Origin: Planctomycetota bacterium
Lineage (GTDB): Bacteria > Planctomycetota > Phycisphaerae > WQYP01
Assembly: GCA_021798635.1 (NCBI GenBank)
Contig: JAJZGH010000047.1
Coordinates: forward strand, 1-22,873
Reading direction: 5' to 3'
Length of the DNA stretch: 22,873 nt
In this document: piece by piece, positions 7,521 to 15,892 of the stretch
Numbering within the stretch: the stretch's first letter is position 1
How the letters are laid out: each line of letters begins with the position of its first letter
Translations under genes and position numbers: made by a program
Notes under the pieces: generated by a model
Databases searched by the model: none
Told to the model about the DNA's origin: nothing
Seen by the model: only the letters and a program-made list of their open reading frames with translations

Positions 7521-9149
7521 TCATTTCCCGTGGCTGCTTGAGGCCGCCCACTGCTGGCGGGTGACAATGGGCACATAGCCGATGGCCAGACGTTTGGGCG
7601 GCGTGACGAGTTGGGCGGGATCGAGATCAACCAGCGAGCCTTGCGTTGGCGGCGGCAGGTACTGACGATTTTTTGTCCAATGGCGCTGGAGCATTTCGGC
7701 GCGCTTCTGCATTTTATCGCGTTCGGCCTGGCTGAGATCGGCGTGCAGCAGCGCGGGCTGGTCTTCAAAGCGATACCAGTAATAGGTTACCACCGAGCCA
7801 TCGCTTAAATGAGCGTAAAAGGGTCCGGCCGCCGGGCCGGGCTTTTTGTAAGAACTATTGGGGCCGTCCGGCGTGGTGTAGGGTTGGGGCGGCCGCCTCC
7901 GCGATGGATAAAAGTTGATCCGCTTAAGCCCAGTCGCAGGGGGAACATCGGCCGCGTGTACCGCATGCCATTGGGCCTGTTTTCCCCGGTGCATAAGCCG
8001 GTAAAATCGCGGTAACAAGGCGCGGGTTCCATCGGGTCCGTCGTGCACCAACTGCCGGTTCCACGTGAAGCCGTAAGACGCCGGGTCGGGAAGAAATGCT
8101 TTGGCGAAAAGTGTCCAAGGCAGTCCGGCGTGCTGCGTCTTGGATGTACTATTGGCATAGATCTTCCAAGTAGACCACAAATGGGGCTTAAACTGCTGCA
8201 CAAAGCCCTGCGACAAGGGGAGCCTGCCGCTCACCGCAGGGCCGCCGTTAAACCAGGCTTTTACAGGGTCCCAAAGCGCTTGACGACTGTAACTGGTCAG
8301 TCGGTTGAGCAGGACGACGTTCCCTTGGCGATCGGCTGGGAAGGACACCTGCCCCAGACGCGCGTAGGTGCCCGTACTTATCTGGCTGATGGCGGCGGGA
8401 AGATACTGTGTTTCCATCTGAAAGGCCTTATTGGCAATGGACCATCGCGAGTCGAGCAATTTGCCAACGAGGCGCGCGTGCCTTACGGCAGGGCGGTTCC
8501 AGAAGTACGGCGTAAAAAAACAGACTGGCCCCTTGAAGTTACGCGTGTTGAGAAACAATGTCCAGCAGTGATTGCCCATGGGGATGTTTTTGCCGTCGGT
8601 GGTTGCTTGCGGATCGGTAAGCGGTAGTGGCAGATAGCCGTACCCAAAGAGTTGACCGTTGACGCCGGGTTTCAGTGTGAGACCATCAGGCGGAAAGAGC
8701 AACCAAGGACTAAGCTGGGCCACGGCGTAAGCCCCACGCGGGTGCTTCCAACTGCCTTTGCCATTGCCCGGTGCGTCCGCTATGAACTGAAAATTAAACG
8801 CCACACCCCCCAGGTGAAACTTCGGGGCCGCAGTGGGAAATCGGGTACCGCGCCACCAGCCAAGGCCCCCTTCAATGTCCGAATATAAATGTTGCGGGGG
8901 CTTGCCTGTGTACTGGGCCGCCATCCATGTACCGAAAAGCCCTGATTGAAATTGATTTCCCGGGTACCGCAGCAGGAGCGGCCAGGCCGCGGAATACATG
9001 GAGAAGCCCGCATCATAATTTTTAGGCACTCGCTTGACGGGCACAATCATGTAGCCATCAGCATGCACTCCTCCAAGCACTCCAGCGTGCGCTGTTAAGG
9101 TGAACAACATAAGAGGCAAGCTCGCGACTAAAACGGCTAAACGTGTCAT
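7521..9149 (-). CDS. Large secreted protein of unknown function
   Basis: A 542-residue protein that I cannot assign to a family. It begins with a typical signal peptide (MTRLAVLVASLPLMLFTL, likely cleavage after AHA at residue 22). The mature part is rich in Trp, Tyr, Phe, Gly and Pro, has few cysteines and shows no further membrane segments, suggesting a beta-rich periplasmic, outer-membrane-associated or secreted protein. Features visible by eye include GGLGWWRGTRFP (about 94-105), GNHCWTLFLNTRNFKGP (about 193-210) and a charged segment near 465-490 (LSQAERDKMQKRAEMLQRHW). No catalytic motif is recognisable. The start at 9149 follows GGAGG by 10 bases. It lies 131 bp downstream of the alcohol dehydrogenase gene and may be read from it or from its own promoter; a hairpin sits between them. 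Confidence 0.75.
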   Translation of the reverse strand: MTRLAVLVASLPLMLFTLTAHAGVLGGVHADGYMIVPVKRVPKNYDAGFSMYSAAWPLLLRYPGNQFQSGLFGTWMAAQYTGKPPQHLYSDIEGGLGWWRGTRFPTAAPKFHLGGVAFNFQFIADAPGNGKGSWKHPRGAYAVAQLSPWLLFPPDGLTLKPGVNGQLFGYGYLPLPLTDPQATTDGKNIPMGNHCWTLFLNTRNFKGPVCFFTPYFWNRPAVRHARLVGKLLDSRWSIANKAFQMETQYLPAAISQISTGTYARLGQVSFPADRQGNVVLLNRLTSYSRQALWDPVKAWFNGGPAVSGRLPLSQGFVQQFKPHLWSTWKIYANSTSKTQHAGLPWTLFAKAFLPDPASYGFTWNRQLVHDGPDGTRALLPRFYRLMHRGKQAQWHAVHAADVPPATGLKRINFYPSRRRPPQPYTTPDGPNSSYKKPGPAAGPFYAHLSDGSVVTYYWYRFEDQPALLHADLSQAERDKMQKRAEMLQRHWTKNRQYLPPPTQGSLVDLDPAQLVTPPKRLAIGYVPIVTRQQWAASSSHGK

Positions 9150-9174
9150 TTGATAAGTTCCTCCGGAGAAACGC

Positions 9175-9201
9175 CCCCGTGTTGTTCCGGCTCAACAGGG
9201 G
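9175..9201. other. Hairpin between the alcohol dehydrogenase gene and the secreted-protein gene
   Basis: CCCC (9175-9178) plus TGTTG (9180-9184) can pair with CAACA (9193-9197) plus GGGG (9198-9201): nine pairs with one bulged base and an 8-base loop. On the minus strand it falls after the dehydrogenase stop and about 25 bases before the next start. No T-run follows, so it is not a clear intrinsic terminator; it may be an mRNA-stability or partial termination element. Confidence 0.35.
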
Positions 9202-9280
9202 TCGAACAATCAATACGGGTTAAATCCCATCTGTCCTTTGTAGCCTGTACCGCAGGCGGGAAGGTCTTCCAGTGGCTGCC

Positions 9281-10360
9281 TTATTTGCCTGGGCCGCCTG
9301 TCAACCCCGTTGTCCGGAGCGTTGCCATGTCGATCACAAAGCGGTATCGGACATCATTTTTCAAAAGCCGTTCGAAGGCTTGATTAACGTTCTGGATCGC
9401 TATGACTTCCACATCGCTGACAATGTTATGTTTCGCACAGAAATCGAACATTTCCTGCGTTTCGGCCATGCCGCCGATGGCGGAGCCGGCGATGCTGCGG
9501 CGACCGTGGATAATACTGCTGCCCAGCAGCGGCGGTGTCAGAGCGGTTAAGGCACCTACCAGCACCATGGTGCCGTCAAGCTTTAACAACCCGGCGTATG
9601 GGTTTAAATCGTGGCCGGTGGGAATGGTGTTAAGCAGAAAATGAAAGCTTTTGGCATGACGGGCCATCGCGGCGGAATCGCGGGAAATCAGGACTTCATC
9701 AGCACCCAGTCGCATCGCATCCTTGGCTTTCTCCGGAGAGGTTGTGACCATGACGGTGTGAGCGCCCATGGCTTTAGCAAACTTAATACCCATGTGCCCC
9801 AGACCGCCCAAACCAATCACACCCACTTTTTGTCCCTTGCCAATTTTCCAATGCCGCAGCGGAGAATACGTGGTAATGCCGGCACATAACAGTGGAGCGG
9901 CGGCTTTGAGATCCAGCGTGGATGCAACTTTAACGACAAAACGTTCCTCCACAACGATCTGATCTGAATAACCGCCAAAAGTGTTTTCATTGGTGCCGGG
10001 GATTTTGGAATTGTAGGTCCAGACGGTGCCGTTTTCACAATATTGTTCCAGATCAGCGCGGCAGGCTGGGCACTGTCGGCAGGAATCAACCATACACCCG
10101 ACGCCGGCGAAGTCGCCGACTTTGAGTTTTACAACCTCACCACCTACAGATTTCACGCGGCCGACAATCTCATGGCCCGGAACCATCGGATAGGCTGAAC
10201 GGCCCCAGTCATTGCGACACTGATGTAAATCGGTGTGGCAGATACCGCAATAAAGAATGTCTATATGTACATCTTTTGGTCCCGGCACACGACGAGAGAA
10301 CGCAAAAGGCTCCAACGGGGAAGAAGCACTTTGCACTGCATAGCCACGTGTTTGAATCAT
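9281..10360 (-). CDS. Zinc-dependent alcohol/aldehyde dehydrogenase (medium-chain, YahK/cinnamyl-alcohol type)
   Basis: A 359-residue cytoplasmic oxidoreductase interconverting alcohols and aldehydes with NAD(P). Catalytic zinc ligands are visible: C41 in YCGICHTD, H63-E64 in PGHEIVGRV and C159 in LLCAGITTYSPL. The structural zinc lobe has C94, C97, C100 and C108 (SCRQCPAC...QYC). The Rossmann motif GLGGLGHMG spans 183-191. Length and motifs fit the YahK/CAD subfamily, which usually reduces aldehydes with NADPH; the cofactor is not proven here. The ATG at 10360 is chosen because AAGGA lies seven bases upstream and the protein then begins at the usual point of the family; a 35-residue longer frame exists but runs through the promoter region. 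It appears to be transcribed on its own from a promoter at about 10412. Confidence 0.93.
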   Translation of the reverse strand: MIQTRGYAVQSASSPLEPFAFSRRVPGPKDVHIDILYCGICHTDLHQCRNDWGRSAYPMVPGHEIVGRVKSVGGEVVKLKVGDFAGVGCMVDSCRQCPACRADLEQYCENGTVWTYNSKIPGTNENTFGGYSDQIVVEERFVVKVASTLDLKAAAPLLCAGITTYSPLRHWKIGKGQKVGVIGLGGLGHMGIKFAKAMGAHTVMVTTSPEKAKDAMRLGADEVLISRDSAAMARHAKSFHFLLNTIPTGHDLNPYAGLLKLDGTMVLVGALTALTPPLLGSSIIHGRRSIAGSAIGGMAETQEMFDFCAKHNIVSDVEVIAIQNVNQAFERLLKNDVRYRFVIDMATLRTTGLTGGPGK

Positions 10361-10380
10361 AAAAAAGTCCTTTCCAAAAC

Positions 10381-10402
10381 AACCGGCCGGCATGGGCCGG
10401 TT
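10381..10402 (-). terminator. Strong hairpin in the leader of the dehydrogenase gene (possible terminator)
   Basis: AACCGGCC (10381-10388) and GGCCGGTT (10395-10402) form a perfect 8-bp stem with loop GGCATG. On the minus strand it is followed by GTTTTGG. It could terminate transcription from plsY, or act as a 5' stem in the dehydrogenase mRNA, because the candidate promoter at 10412-10417 would start transcription right before it. The T-run is short and interrupted. Confidence 0.4.
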
Positions 10403-10411
10403 CAGCGAAAC

Positions 10412-10442
10412 ATTATACCCAGCTAATAGCCGGAATTCCGGC
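10412..10442 (-). promoter_or_regulatory. Dehydrogenase promoter: perfect -10 box with a 14-bp palindrome over the -35 region
   Basis: The minus strand carries TATAAT at 10417-10412, about 50 bp before the start at 10360. The -35 position (10440-10435) reads CGGAAT, far from consensus, and lies within the perfect palindrome GCCGGAATTCCGGC (10429-10442). A weak -35 covered by a palindrome is the usual arrangement for a regulated promoter, so this palindrome is a candidate operator. Confidence 0.5.
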
Positions 10443-10461
10443 GGTCCAATGACGGCGGCCA

Positions 10462-11142
10462 TCACTTATGTTTTTCGCCCATTCGCGGCTCGGTGCCGTT
10501 AAGCAATCGGCGGATGTTGCTGCGGTGTTTAATGATAATCAACGCGCCAATCAGGCAGCCGGTAAATATCAGCGGCGCGAGTTTAGCCCATGGCTGGGGA
10601 TATAGAAAGCCATCAATGGGCCCTATGTCATGGCCAATAATTGGAATCAGGGTCATAAACACCACAACGCCCACCAACGATGAAAGCGAGATAATGCGAT
10701 ACACCAGAAACACCAGCAAAAATATCAGCGCCGCCCCAAGGCCCGCGAGCGTTAATACCGGCCACACCCCCATCACCACACCAAAGGTGGTGGCCACGCC
10801 TTTGCCCCCTTTGAATTTTAAATAACAGGGAAATACATGTCCAAATATGGCGGCTGCGGCTGTGGCCAGGGGCAGCCACACCGGGCCGTGCCAGTGCCGC
10901 ACAATTAAATCCACGACCAGCACCGGGGCAAAGCCCTTGAGAAAATCCAGCACAAAGGCGTACCAGAAATAGCGCATTCCCAACACCCGCCCGGCATTGG
11001 TGGCTCCGATATTTCCACTGCCTTGCGTGCGAATGTCCACGCCGCGCATCAGCCCCAGCAATAAACCAAATGGAATGCCCCCGATCAGATACGCCATGAT
11101 AATACTGATCAGAGTCGTGACTAAAATCTGCGTGCCAGTCAT
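10462..11142 (-). CDS. plsY: Glycerol-3-phosphate acyltransferase PlsY
   Basis: PlsY transfers the acyl group of acyl-phosphate to glycerol-3-phosphate, the first committed step of phospholipid synthesis, in the inner membrane. The 226 residues contain the family's motifs: GSGNIGATNAGRVLG near residue 42, and FKGGKGVATTFGVVMG near residue 110 with the glycine-rich phosphate-binding loop. Several hydrophobic segments account for most of the rest. The ATG at 11142 has AGGA five bases upstream and puts the first membrane segment at the usual position. An alternative ATG at 11172 overlaps the stop of the upstream glycosyltransferase gene by one base (TAATG) and would add 10 residues. Either way it is the last gene of a dxs-heptosyltransferase-glycosyltransferase-plsY run. 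Confidence 0.95.
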   Translation of the reverse strand: MTGTQILVTTLISIIMAYLIGGIPFGLLLGLMRGVDIRTQGSGNIGATNAGRVLGMRYFWYAFVLDFLKGFAPVLVVDLIVRHWHGPVWLPLATAAAAIFGHVFPCYLKFKGGKGVATTFGVVMGVWPVLTLAGLGAALIFLLVFLVYRIISLSSLVGVVVFMTLIPIIGHDIGPIDGFLYPQPWAKLAPLIFTGCLIGALIIIKHRSNIRRLLNGTEPRMGEKHK

Positions 11143-11171
11143 GAAAGTCCTGTGAAAAACAAACCGGTTCA

Positions 11172-12434
11172 TTAACCCCGCAATTTTAATTTCGCATTGC
11201 GGAAGCCTGTATACAGCGCTTCCAGCTTATCCAGATGCACGCCCGGCTGTAACGTGTGCCCCGCCACAAGGGCCGCTCGGGCCAAGTCTGTGCGATCGGG
11301 AAGCTGCGTGGCCAGGGCATCCATTGCCTGTGCCATGCCGGCGAATTCCCGTGGGGAATCCACAATGGTTCCCAGCCTGTGATTTTCTATATAGCCATGG
11401 CAGCCCAGAAAACGCGTACTGATCACCGGCAAGCCATACGCCACCGCCTCCAGAGCCACCAATCCGAAGCTGTCATAAAATGTCGGCAAAAGCAGCGCAT
11501 CGGCAGCGCTGTAAACGCCGCTGATCACCTGCGTAGGCCCGATGAATTTTACCCGATCGGCCACGCCCAGATCCTGAGCTAAGGCAATGTAATTTTTAAC
11601 TTTGCCCAGCCCCACCACCACCAGCTTCCACGAGGTTTTTGTTTGCGCCACCGCCCGAATCGCCCAGGATAATCCCTTGCGGCGAAAATCATGGCCCACA
11701 AATACCGCCACACGGTCCTGAGGCGCCAACGCATATACATCTCTAAACCATTGGCGATCTTTTTGAATTTGCGACGCCTCGGGCGGTTGAAGCATCATGG
11801 GATTTTCAAGCAACGCCAGTTTGTCATCCACGGAACCGTATAGCGACCGGAAATCATCTTCCATGGCGGGGCTGATGCACAGAATTTTCCATGGCTGCTG
11901 GTCGGCCATGGCTTGCGCGGCGCGGCGCTCCAGAGCCAGAAGCGTGCGTTGTTTACTGGAAAATTGGAGCATCAGACGTTTGAGATTGGCAGCCTGGGAG
12001 GTTTCGCGAGAGGATACAGATTGCTGCTGAATTCGCGCGTAAACTCCGGCATGAGGATGGTATAAATCTCCCGCCCACGCGACGGTCATGGAATGCGCCA
12101 CATCAGGATGATTCGCTTTACACCAGTCTTTTGCCGCCACACCAAATTGCCGAAACCCGATACCAGTACTTAACTTTATCGCCGGCAGACGGTGTACATG
12201 AACCCCATTGGGAGGCACGACATCCGGCAATTTACCGGCTTGGGCCGAGCGCTGCACATCGTGTGACGCACCCTGATGGGCGGCCTGATATTTATGTCTT
12301 TTCCTGGCGCTATCATGACACAGGGCATGAACTTCGTGCCCGCGCCGAGCTAACTGTTCAGAAAGCCAAAACGTATAATTTTCCGCCCCGCCGCGCGAAG
12401 GGTCAAAATGTTCAATGATCAGTGCTATTTTCAC
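11172..12434 (-). CDS. GT4-family glycosyltransferase, WaaG-like (lipopolysaccharide core type)
   Basis: A 420-residue GT-B-fold transferase that adds a sugar from a nucleotide donor to an envelope acceptor on the cytoplasmic side. The N-terminal Rossmann domain opens VKIALIIEHFDPSRGGAE with the glycine-rich acceptor-side loop. The C-terminal domain has FVGHDFRRKGLSWAI (about 245-259), the counterpart of VGSDFGRKGVDRSI in WaaG, and the donor-site region FYDSFGLVALEAVAYGLPVI (about 319-338), where the EX7E motif reads D-X7-E. The GTG start at 12434 is chosen because AAAGGAGG is just upstream and overlaps the preceding stop by 4 bp (GTGA); the longer frame to 12536 lies inside the upstream gene. 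Adjacency to a heptosyltransferase supports a lipopolysaccharide-core role, but the sugar is unknown. Confidence 0.88.
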   Translation of the reverse strand: MKIALIIEHFDPSRGGAENYTFWLSEQLARRGHEVHALCHDSARKRHKYQAAHQGASHDVQRSAQAGKLPDVVPPNGVHVHRLPAIKLSTGIGFRQFGVAAKDWCKANHPDVAHSMTVAWAGDLYHPHAGVYARIQQQSVSSRETSQAANLKRLMLQFSSKQRTLLALERRAAQAMADQQPWKILCISPAMEDDFRSLYGSVDDKLALLENPMMLQPPEASQIQKDRQWFRDVYALAPQDRVAVFVGHDFRRKGLSWAIRAVAQTKTSWKLVVVGLGKVKNYIALAQDLGVADRVKFIGPTQVISGVYSAADALLLPTFYDSFGLVALEAVAYGLPVISTRFLGCHGYIENHRLGTIVDSPREFAGMAQAMDALATQLPDRTDLARAALVAGHTLQPGVHLDKLEALYTGFRNAKLKLRG

Positions 12435-13651
12435 ACCGCCTCCTTTCGCCACTTCTCGGCAAGTGCCTGCAACACCCTCGCAGCGGTAATGCCCGTCATG
12501 CAACGATGATCGATCGGGCAGACTTTCAACTGGCACGGCCCGCAGGGAACCGATAGGGCAATCTGCTGCTCATTTTTGTAAAATATTTCCGCCCAGCGCG
12601 AATCGGTGGGACCAAAAAGTGTGACCAGCGGCGTATCGAGTGCGGCGGCGAAGTGCCGAGGCCCCGTGTCGTTGCATAATACCACGGCCGCGCGGCGCAC
12701 CAGTTCCTTGATGGCCCCCAAACTTACTCCGGCACCGTTATTAAGTCCATGCAGTGGAATCACGCGGGCTGCAATACCTGGCGGGACGCCCGCCAAGATA
12801 GCGTCAATAAGCGGGCGTTCACGCTCTGCCCCGCCAATAAGCACATAAGCCGGCGGCCCGTTGTGACCGGCGGCGACCGCTGCGGCCACGGCCGCGAATC
12901 GCTCCGCCGGCCAGCATTTCGCGGCACCAAAATGGGCACCGGGGAAAAGCATCATAAACGGTGCATCGCTGGAGATTCCCGCCTGGGCCAGAACCGCCCG
13001 AGCCTGATCCCGTTCACATTCGGTGATGGCCAGTAGCATTTTTTTATCACGCTGCGGGCTTCCCAGATGGCGGGTTAACTCGAGGTAATAATCAATCGTC
13101 GGCATCGGCTGAAACGTATTCCAGGACGACGCCTTCACATACCAACGTGGAATTTTTTGCAGATCAGTCAGTGCGCTGGCCCCGCGCGGTAATTGGTTCC
13201 CCGCAATGGATTCCCGCGCGGCACGGCGCTGAATCATCAGACGGACTTCATACTCCGTGCGAGGCACGGGCTGTATAGCATCGGTCAGCAATATCCGCCG
13301 CCCGTCACGGTTGTAACCCAGCCGCCGGGGAATGCCCGCGCGCCAGGCGAGAAAAGCGGAGCGAAAACTGTTGGGTAAAATCACGGCAAGATCAAATTTC
13401 TGCTTCCGCAAAGCGGCGGCGGTTTGTGAATAATTGATACGCCCGGCTTGATCGGCGGCGTAAGACAGGGCCGCATCAATGAGAGGCAGCCCCGTGAGCA
13501 CGGGCTGCACCAAAGTTTTACCCAGGCAATTGATGCGTGCCGTGGGAAATAACTGACGCAACGCACGAAGAAACGGCGTGGCCATAACCGCATCGCCCAG
13601 CCAGGTGGGCATGATGACAAGAATCTGCTGTGGGTCGCGCTTTGAGTTCAC
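12431..13651 (-). CDS. waaF: Lipopolysaccharide heptosyltransferase, GT9 family (WaaF-like)
   Basis: A 406-residue GT9 enzyme, expected to transfer heptose from ADP-heptose to the lipopolysaccharide inner core at the cytoplasmic face of the inner membrane. Motifs in order: ILVIMPTWLGDAVMATP (10-26), PGAHFGAAKCWP (237-248, compare PGAEFGPAKRWP in WaaF), NDTGPRHFAAAL (327-338), TPLVTLFGPTD (340-350) and a cysteine-rich CGPCQLKVCPIDHRCM (370-385) like the C-terminal Cys cluster of WaaF. The start is a GTG at 13651 with no strong ribosome site; it gives the usual short lead before the first strand. It follows dxs by 120 bp and overlaps the glycosyltransferase gene by 4 bp. WaaF rather than WaaC is favoured by the PGA-FG-AK motif and the Cys cluster; acceptor specificity is inferred. 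Confidence 0.88.
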   Translation of the reverse strand: MNSKRDPQQILVIMPTWLGDAVMATPFLRALRQLFPTARINCLGKTLVQPVLTGLPLIDAALSYAADQAGRINYSQTAAALRKQKFDLAVILPNSFRSAFLAWRAGIPRRLGYNRDGRRILLTDAIQPVPRTEYEVRLMIQRRAARESIAGNQLPRGASALTDLQKIPRWYVKASSWNTFQPMPTIDYYLELTRHLGSPQRDKKMLLAITECERDQARAVLAQAGISSDAPFMMLFPGAHFGAAKCWPAERFAAVAAAVAAGHNGPPAYVLIGGAERERPLIDAILAGVPPGIAARVIPLHGLNNGAGVSLGAIKELVRRAAVVLCNDTGPRHFAAALDTPLVTLFGPTDSRWAEIFYKNEQQIALSVPCGPCQLKVCPIDHRCMTGITAARVLQALAEKWRKEAV

Positions 13652-13759
13652 GCCGCTATTTTCGTCGGGAGTTTCATCCGTTGCAATGCCCCTGCCAATA
13701 TTTTATCCCAGCGGATAATCTGGCACTGCCCCATCGCCTGTCCGAGTGATCGGCGACGG

Positions 13760-13787
13760 ATCCCGCAGGCGTTAATCCCGCAGGCGT
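13760..13787. repeat. Two identical 13-bp copies separated by TA, at the stop codon of dxs
   Basis: ATCCCGCAGGCGT occurs at 13760-13772 and 13775-13787 with only TA between. On the minus strand dxs ends CGC CTG CGG GAT TAA, and the same 12 bases follow the stop again. If one copy and the TA (15 bp) are removed, the frame would stay open for about 18 more codons. Confidence 0.88.
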
Positions 13788-15727
13788 GCAGCGCGACGGG
13801 AAGGCGCGGCGGGTTCTTTTACGGTGCCGTTATCCGATGGAACATGGCGGCTGATGGCATCACGTACCGTGGCTGCCAAGCCCACTGGATCAAGGCCGAT
13901 TTCCTTGAATTGTTCCGATCGACTGGCGTGGCGGATAAAGCGATCCGGCAGACCCGCGCGGGTTACAACCCGGGCATCAAGCCCATTGGCCTGAGCATAT
14001 TCCACCACCGCCGAACCAAAGCCTCCGACCACGGAATGGTCTTCAAGCGTGATGATCGGCTTGCCGGTGGCAAATACCTGCTGCAGCATGGCACCATCCA
14101 GTGGTTTACAGAAGCGGGCGTCCACTACGCCAACGTTTAATCCATCATTTTCCAGTAATTGCGCTGCGGACAAGGCCTGCACCGCCACCGACCCATAGGC
14201 AATGATTGTGGCATCTTCGCCGGCTTTCAATACGCGCGATTTTCCGCCCTGCTTGCCAATGGTCCATGGAACCAGCTCGCCCAAAGGCTCCGGAGGGCAA
14301 TTATCGCGCGGATAACGAATTTGTACCGGGGATTCCTGCCCAACGGCGAAATCCAGTGCTCCGATTAAATCACGTTCATCCGAGGGTGAAATCAGCACGA
14401 TGCCGGGCTGACTGCGCAAAAAGGACAAATCGCAAAATCCATGATGCACCGCACCGTCATCTCCCACGAGGCCCGCGCGATCACAACAAAAAATAACCGG
14501 CAGCCCCTGCAGGCAGACTTCCTGAAATACCTGATCAAACGCCCGTTGCAAAAATGTGCTGTACACCGCCACAATCGGCCGCAATCCGGCTTTAGCCATG
14601 CCTGCCGCCATTGCTGTGGCGTGGCTTTCGCATATTCCCGTATCAAAATAGCGATCCGGAAACAGCGGCTTAAGTTTGATCATACCCGTGCCATCCGGCA
14701 TGGCGGCAGTAATTCCCACCACATTGGCGTGCTTACGGCACAAATTGGTCATGGCGTCCGCAAAGGCCGCCGTCCATGATCGTCCGGAACCCTGATTCAT
14801 AACCACCCGGCAGCCTTCCACACGGAAGGGCTTGGGGCTGTGGAACGTGGTGGGGTCTTCACACGCCCATTCGTATCCTTTGCCTTTAATCGTTTTAATA
14901 TGCAAAACCGCGGGAGCATTCAGGCTTTTTAGTTCGTGGAGCTTTTCCATTAAGCCAGGCAGATCATGGCCGTCAATAGGGCCGAAATATTTTAACCCCA
15001 GGTCTTCAAATATATGGCCCGGAGCAATGGCATTTTTAATGCCCTGCTTCACGTGCACCCCGATATCACAAATCTGCTGGCCATAAGGAATACGATCCAG
15101 TAATTCCTGCACGCGGCGCTTCACTTCGTCATACGTGGTCGTCACGCGCAGATGCTCGAGGTACCCGGCGAAGGCCCCCTGCGGCTCGCTGATGCTCATG
15201 GAGTTGTCATTAAGGATAATCAGCATTTGCCGATTCAGTGTACCGGCATTGTTCAAGCCCTCAAACGCCACGCCGTTAACAATGGAGGCGTCACCCACAA
15301 ATGCCACCACGCGCGTATCATGCTTCAACAGGGCATCGCCCCGCGCCATTCCCACCGCCGTGCTCACGGCTGTGCCAGCGTGGCCGACACTGAAAAGATC
15401 ATAGGGACTCTCGCTGGGGTCAGGGAAGCCACAAACGCCTCCCATTTTCCGCAGAGATGCAAAATTTTTATATCGGCCGGTAATTAGTTTATGGGGGTAG
15501 CACTGGTGTCCGACATCCCAAAGCAGGCGGTCGCGCGGCATATCAAATATGGCATGCAAGGCCAGAATAATTTCCACCGTGCCCAGATTAGGCGCAAGGT
15601 GCCCTCCGTTGGCACCGACCGTGGTCACAATGGTTTCGCGGATTTCCCCGGCGAGTTGGGTTAGTTGATCCACTGTCAGGCGTTTTATGTCTGCTGGTGA
15701 TTCAATGCCGTCGAGAAGTCGTTTCAT
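13772..15727 (-). CDS. dxs: 1-deoxy-D-xylulose-5-phosphate synthase
   Basis: DXS condenses pyruvate and glyceraldehyde-3-phosphate with thiamine diphosphate, the entry step of the MEP isoprenoid pathway (also feeding thiamine and pyridoxal synthesis). The 651 residues show GGHLAPNLGTVE (41-52), DVGHQCYPHKLITG (71-84), the thiamine diphosphate motif VGDASIVNGVAFEGLNNAG (144-162), NDNSMSIS (173-180) and DRAGLVGDDGAVHHGFCDL in the second domain. The catalytic Glu is in GICESHATAMAAG; the usual neighbour after it is Gln (EQH in E. coli), here Ser. The C-terminal tail (about 30 residues, Pro/Arg-rich) is longer than in E. coli (620 residues in total) and ends in a 13-bp repeat. The start at 15727 matches the family's N-terminus; the ribosome site is weak (GAGA). 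First gene of the envelope operon. Confidence 0.97.
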   Translation of the reverse strand: MKRLLDGIESPADIKRLTVDQLTQLAGEIRETIVTTVGANGGHLAPNLGTVEIILALHAIFDMPRDRLLWDVGHQCYPHKLITGRYKNFASLRKMGGVCGFPDPSESPYDLFSVGHAGTAVSTAVGMARGDALLKHDTRVVAFVGDASIVNGVAFEGLNNAGTLNRQMLIILNDNSMSISEPQGAFAGYLEHLRVTTTYDEVKRRVQELLDRIPYGQQICDIGVHVKQGIKNAIAPGHIFEDLGLKYFGPIDGHDLPGLMEKLHELKSLNAPAVLHIKTIKGKGYEWACEDPTTFHSPKPFRVEGCRVVMNQGSGRSWTAAFADAMTNLCRKHANVVGITAAMPDGTGMIKLKPLFPDRYFDTGICESHATAMAAGMAKAGLRPIVAVYSTFLQRAFDQVFQEVCLQGLPVIFCCDRAGLVGDDGAVHHGFCDLSFLRSQPGIVLISPSDERDLIGALDFAVGQESPVQIRYPRDNCPPEPLGELVPWTIGKQGGKSRVLKAGEDATIIAYGSVAVQALSAAQLLENDGLNVGVVDARFCKPLDGAMLQQVFATGKPIITLEDHSVVGGFGSAVVEYAQANGLDARVVTRAGLPDRFIRHASRSEQFKEIGLDPVGLAATVRDAISRHVPSDNGTVKEPAAPSRRAARLRD

Positions 15728-15770
15728 TATGAAGTTCTCACAAAACCTTAATACTCCGCTACTCGTATAG

Positions 15771-15799
15771 ATGATATGCCAGCGGGGTTAAAATTGAAA
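15771..15799 (-). promoter_or_regulatory. Candidate dxs promoter
   Basis: Minus strand TTTCAA (15799-15794), a 17-bp spacer and TATCAT (15776-15771, five of six matches to the -10 consensus), about 44 bp before the dxs start. The -35 box is weak. Confidence 0.4.
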
Positions 15800-15818
15800 G
15801 CGGAAATTTGCCGCGAGC

Positions 15819-15847
15819 TTGCTTATGTACGGCGCAGGCATTATATC
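15819..15847 (+). promoter_or_regulatory. Candidate promoter for the S10 carboxypeptidase
   Basis: TTGCTT (15819-15824), a 17-bp spacer and TATATC (15842-15847), about 45 bp before the start at 15893. It is divergent from the dxs promoter in the same 165-bp gap. Both boxes are imperfect. Confidence 0.4.
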
Positions 15848-15892
15848 TTCGCCTGTCATCAGCGTTATCACCTGTAATTTGTTGGAGTTGAA

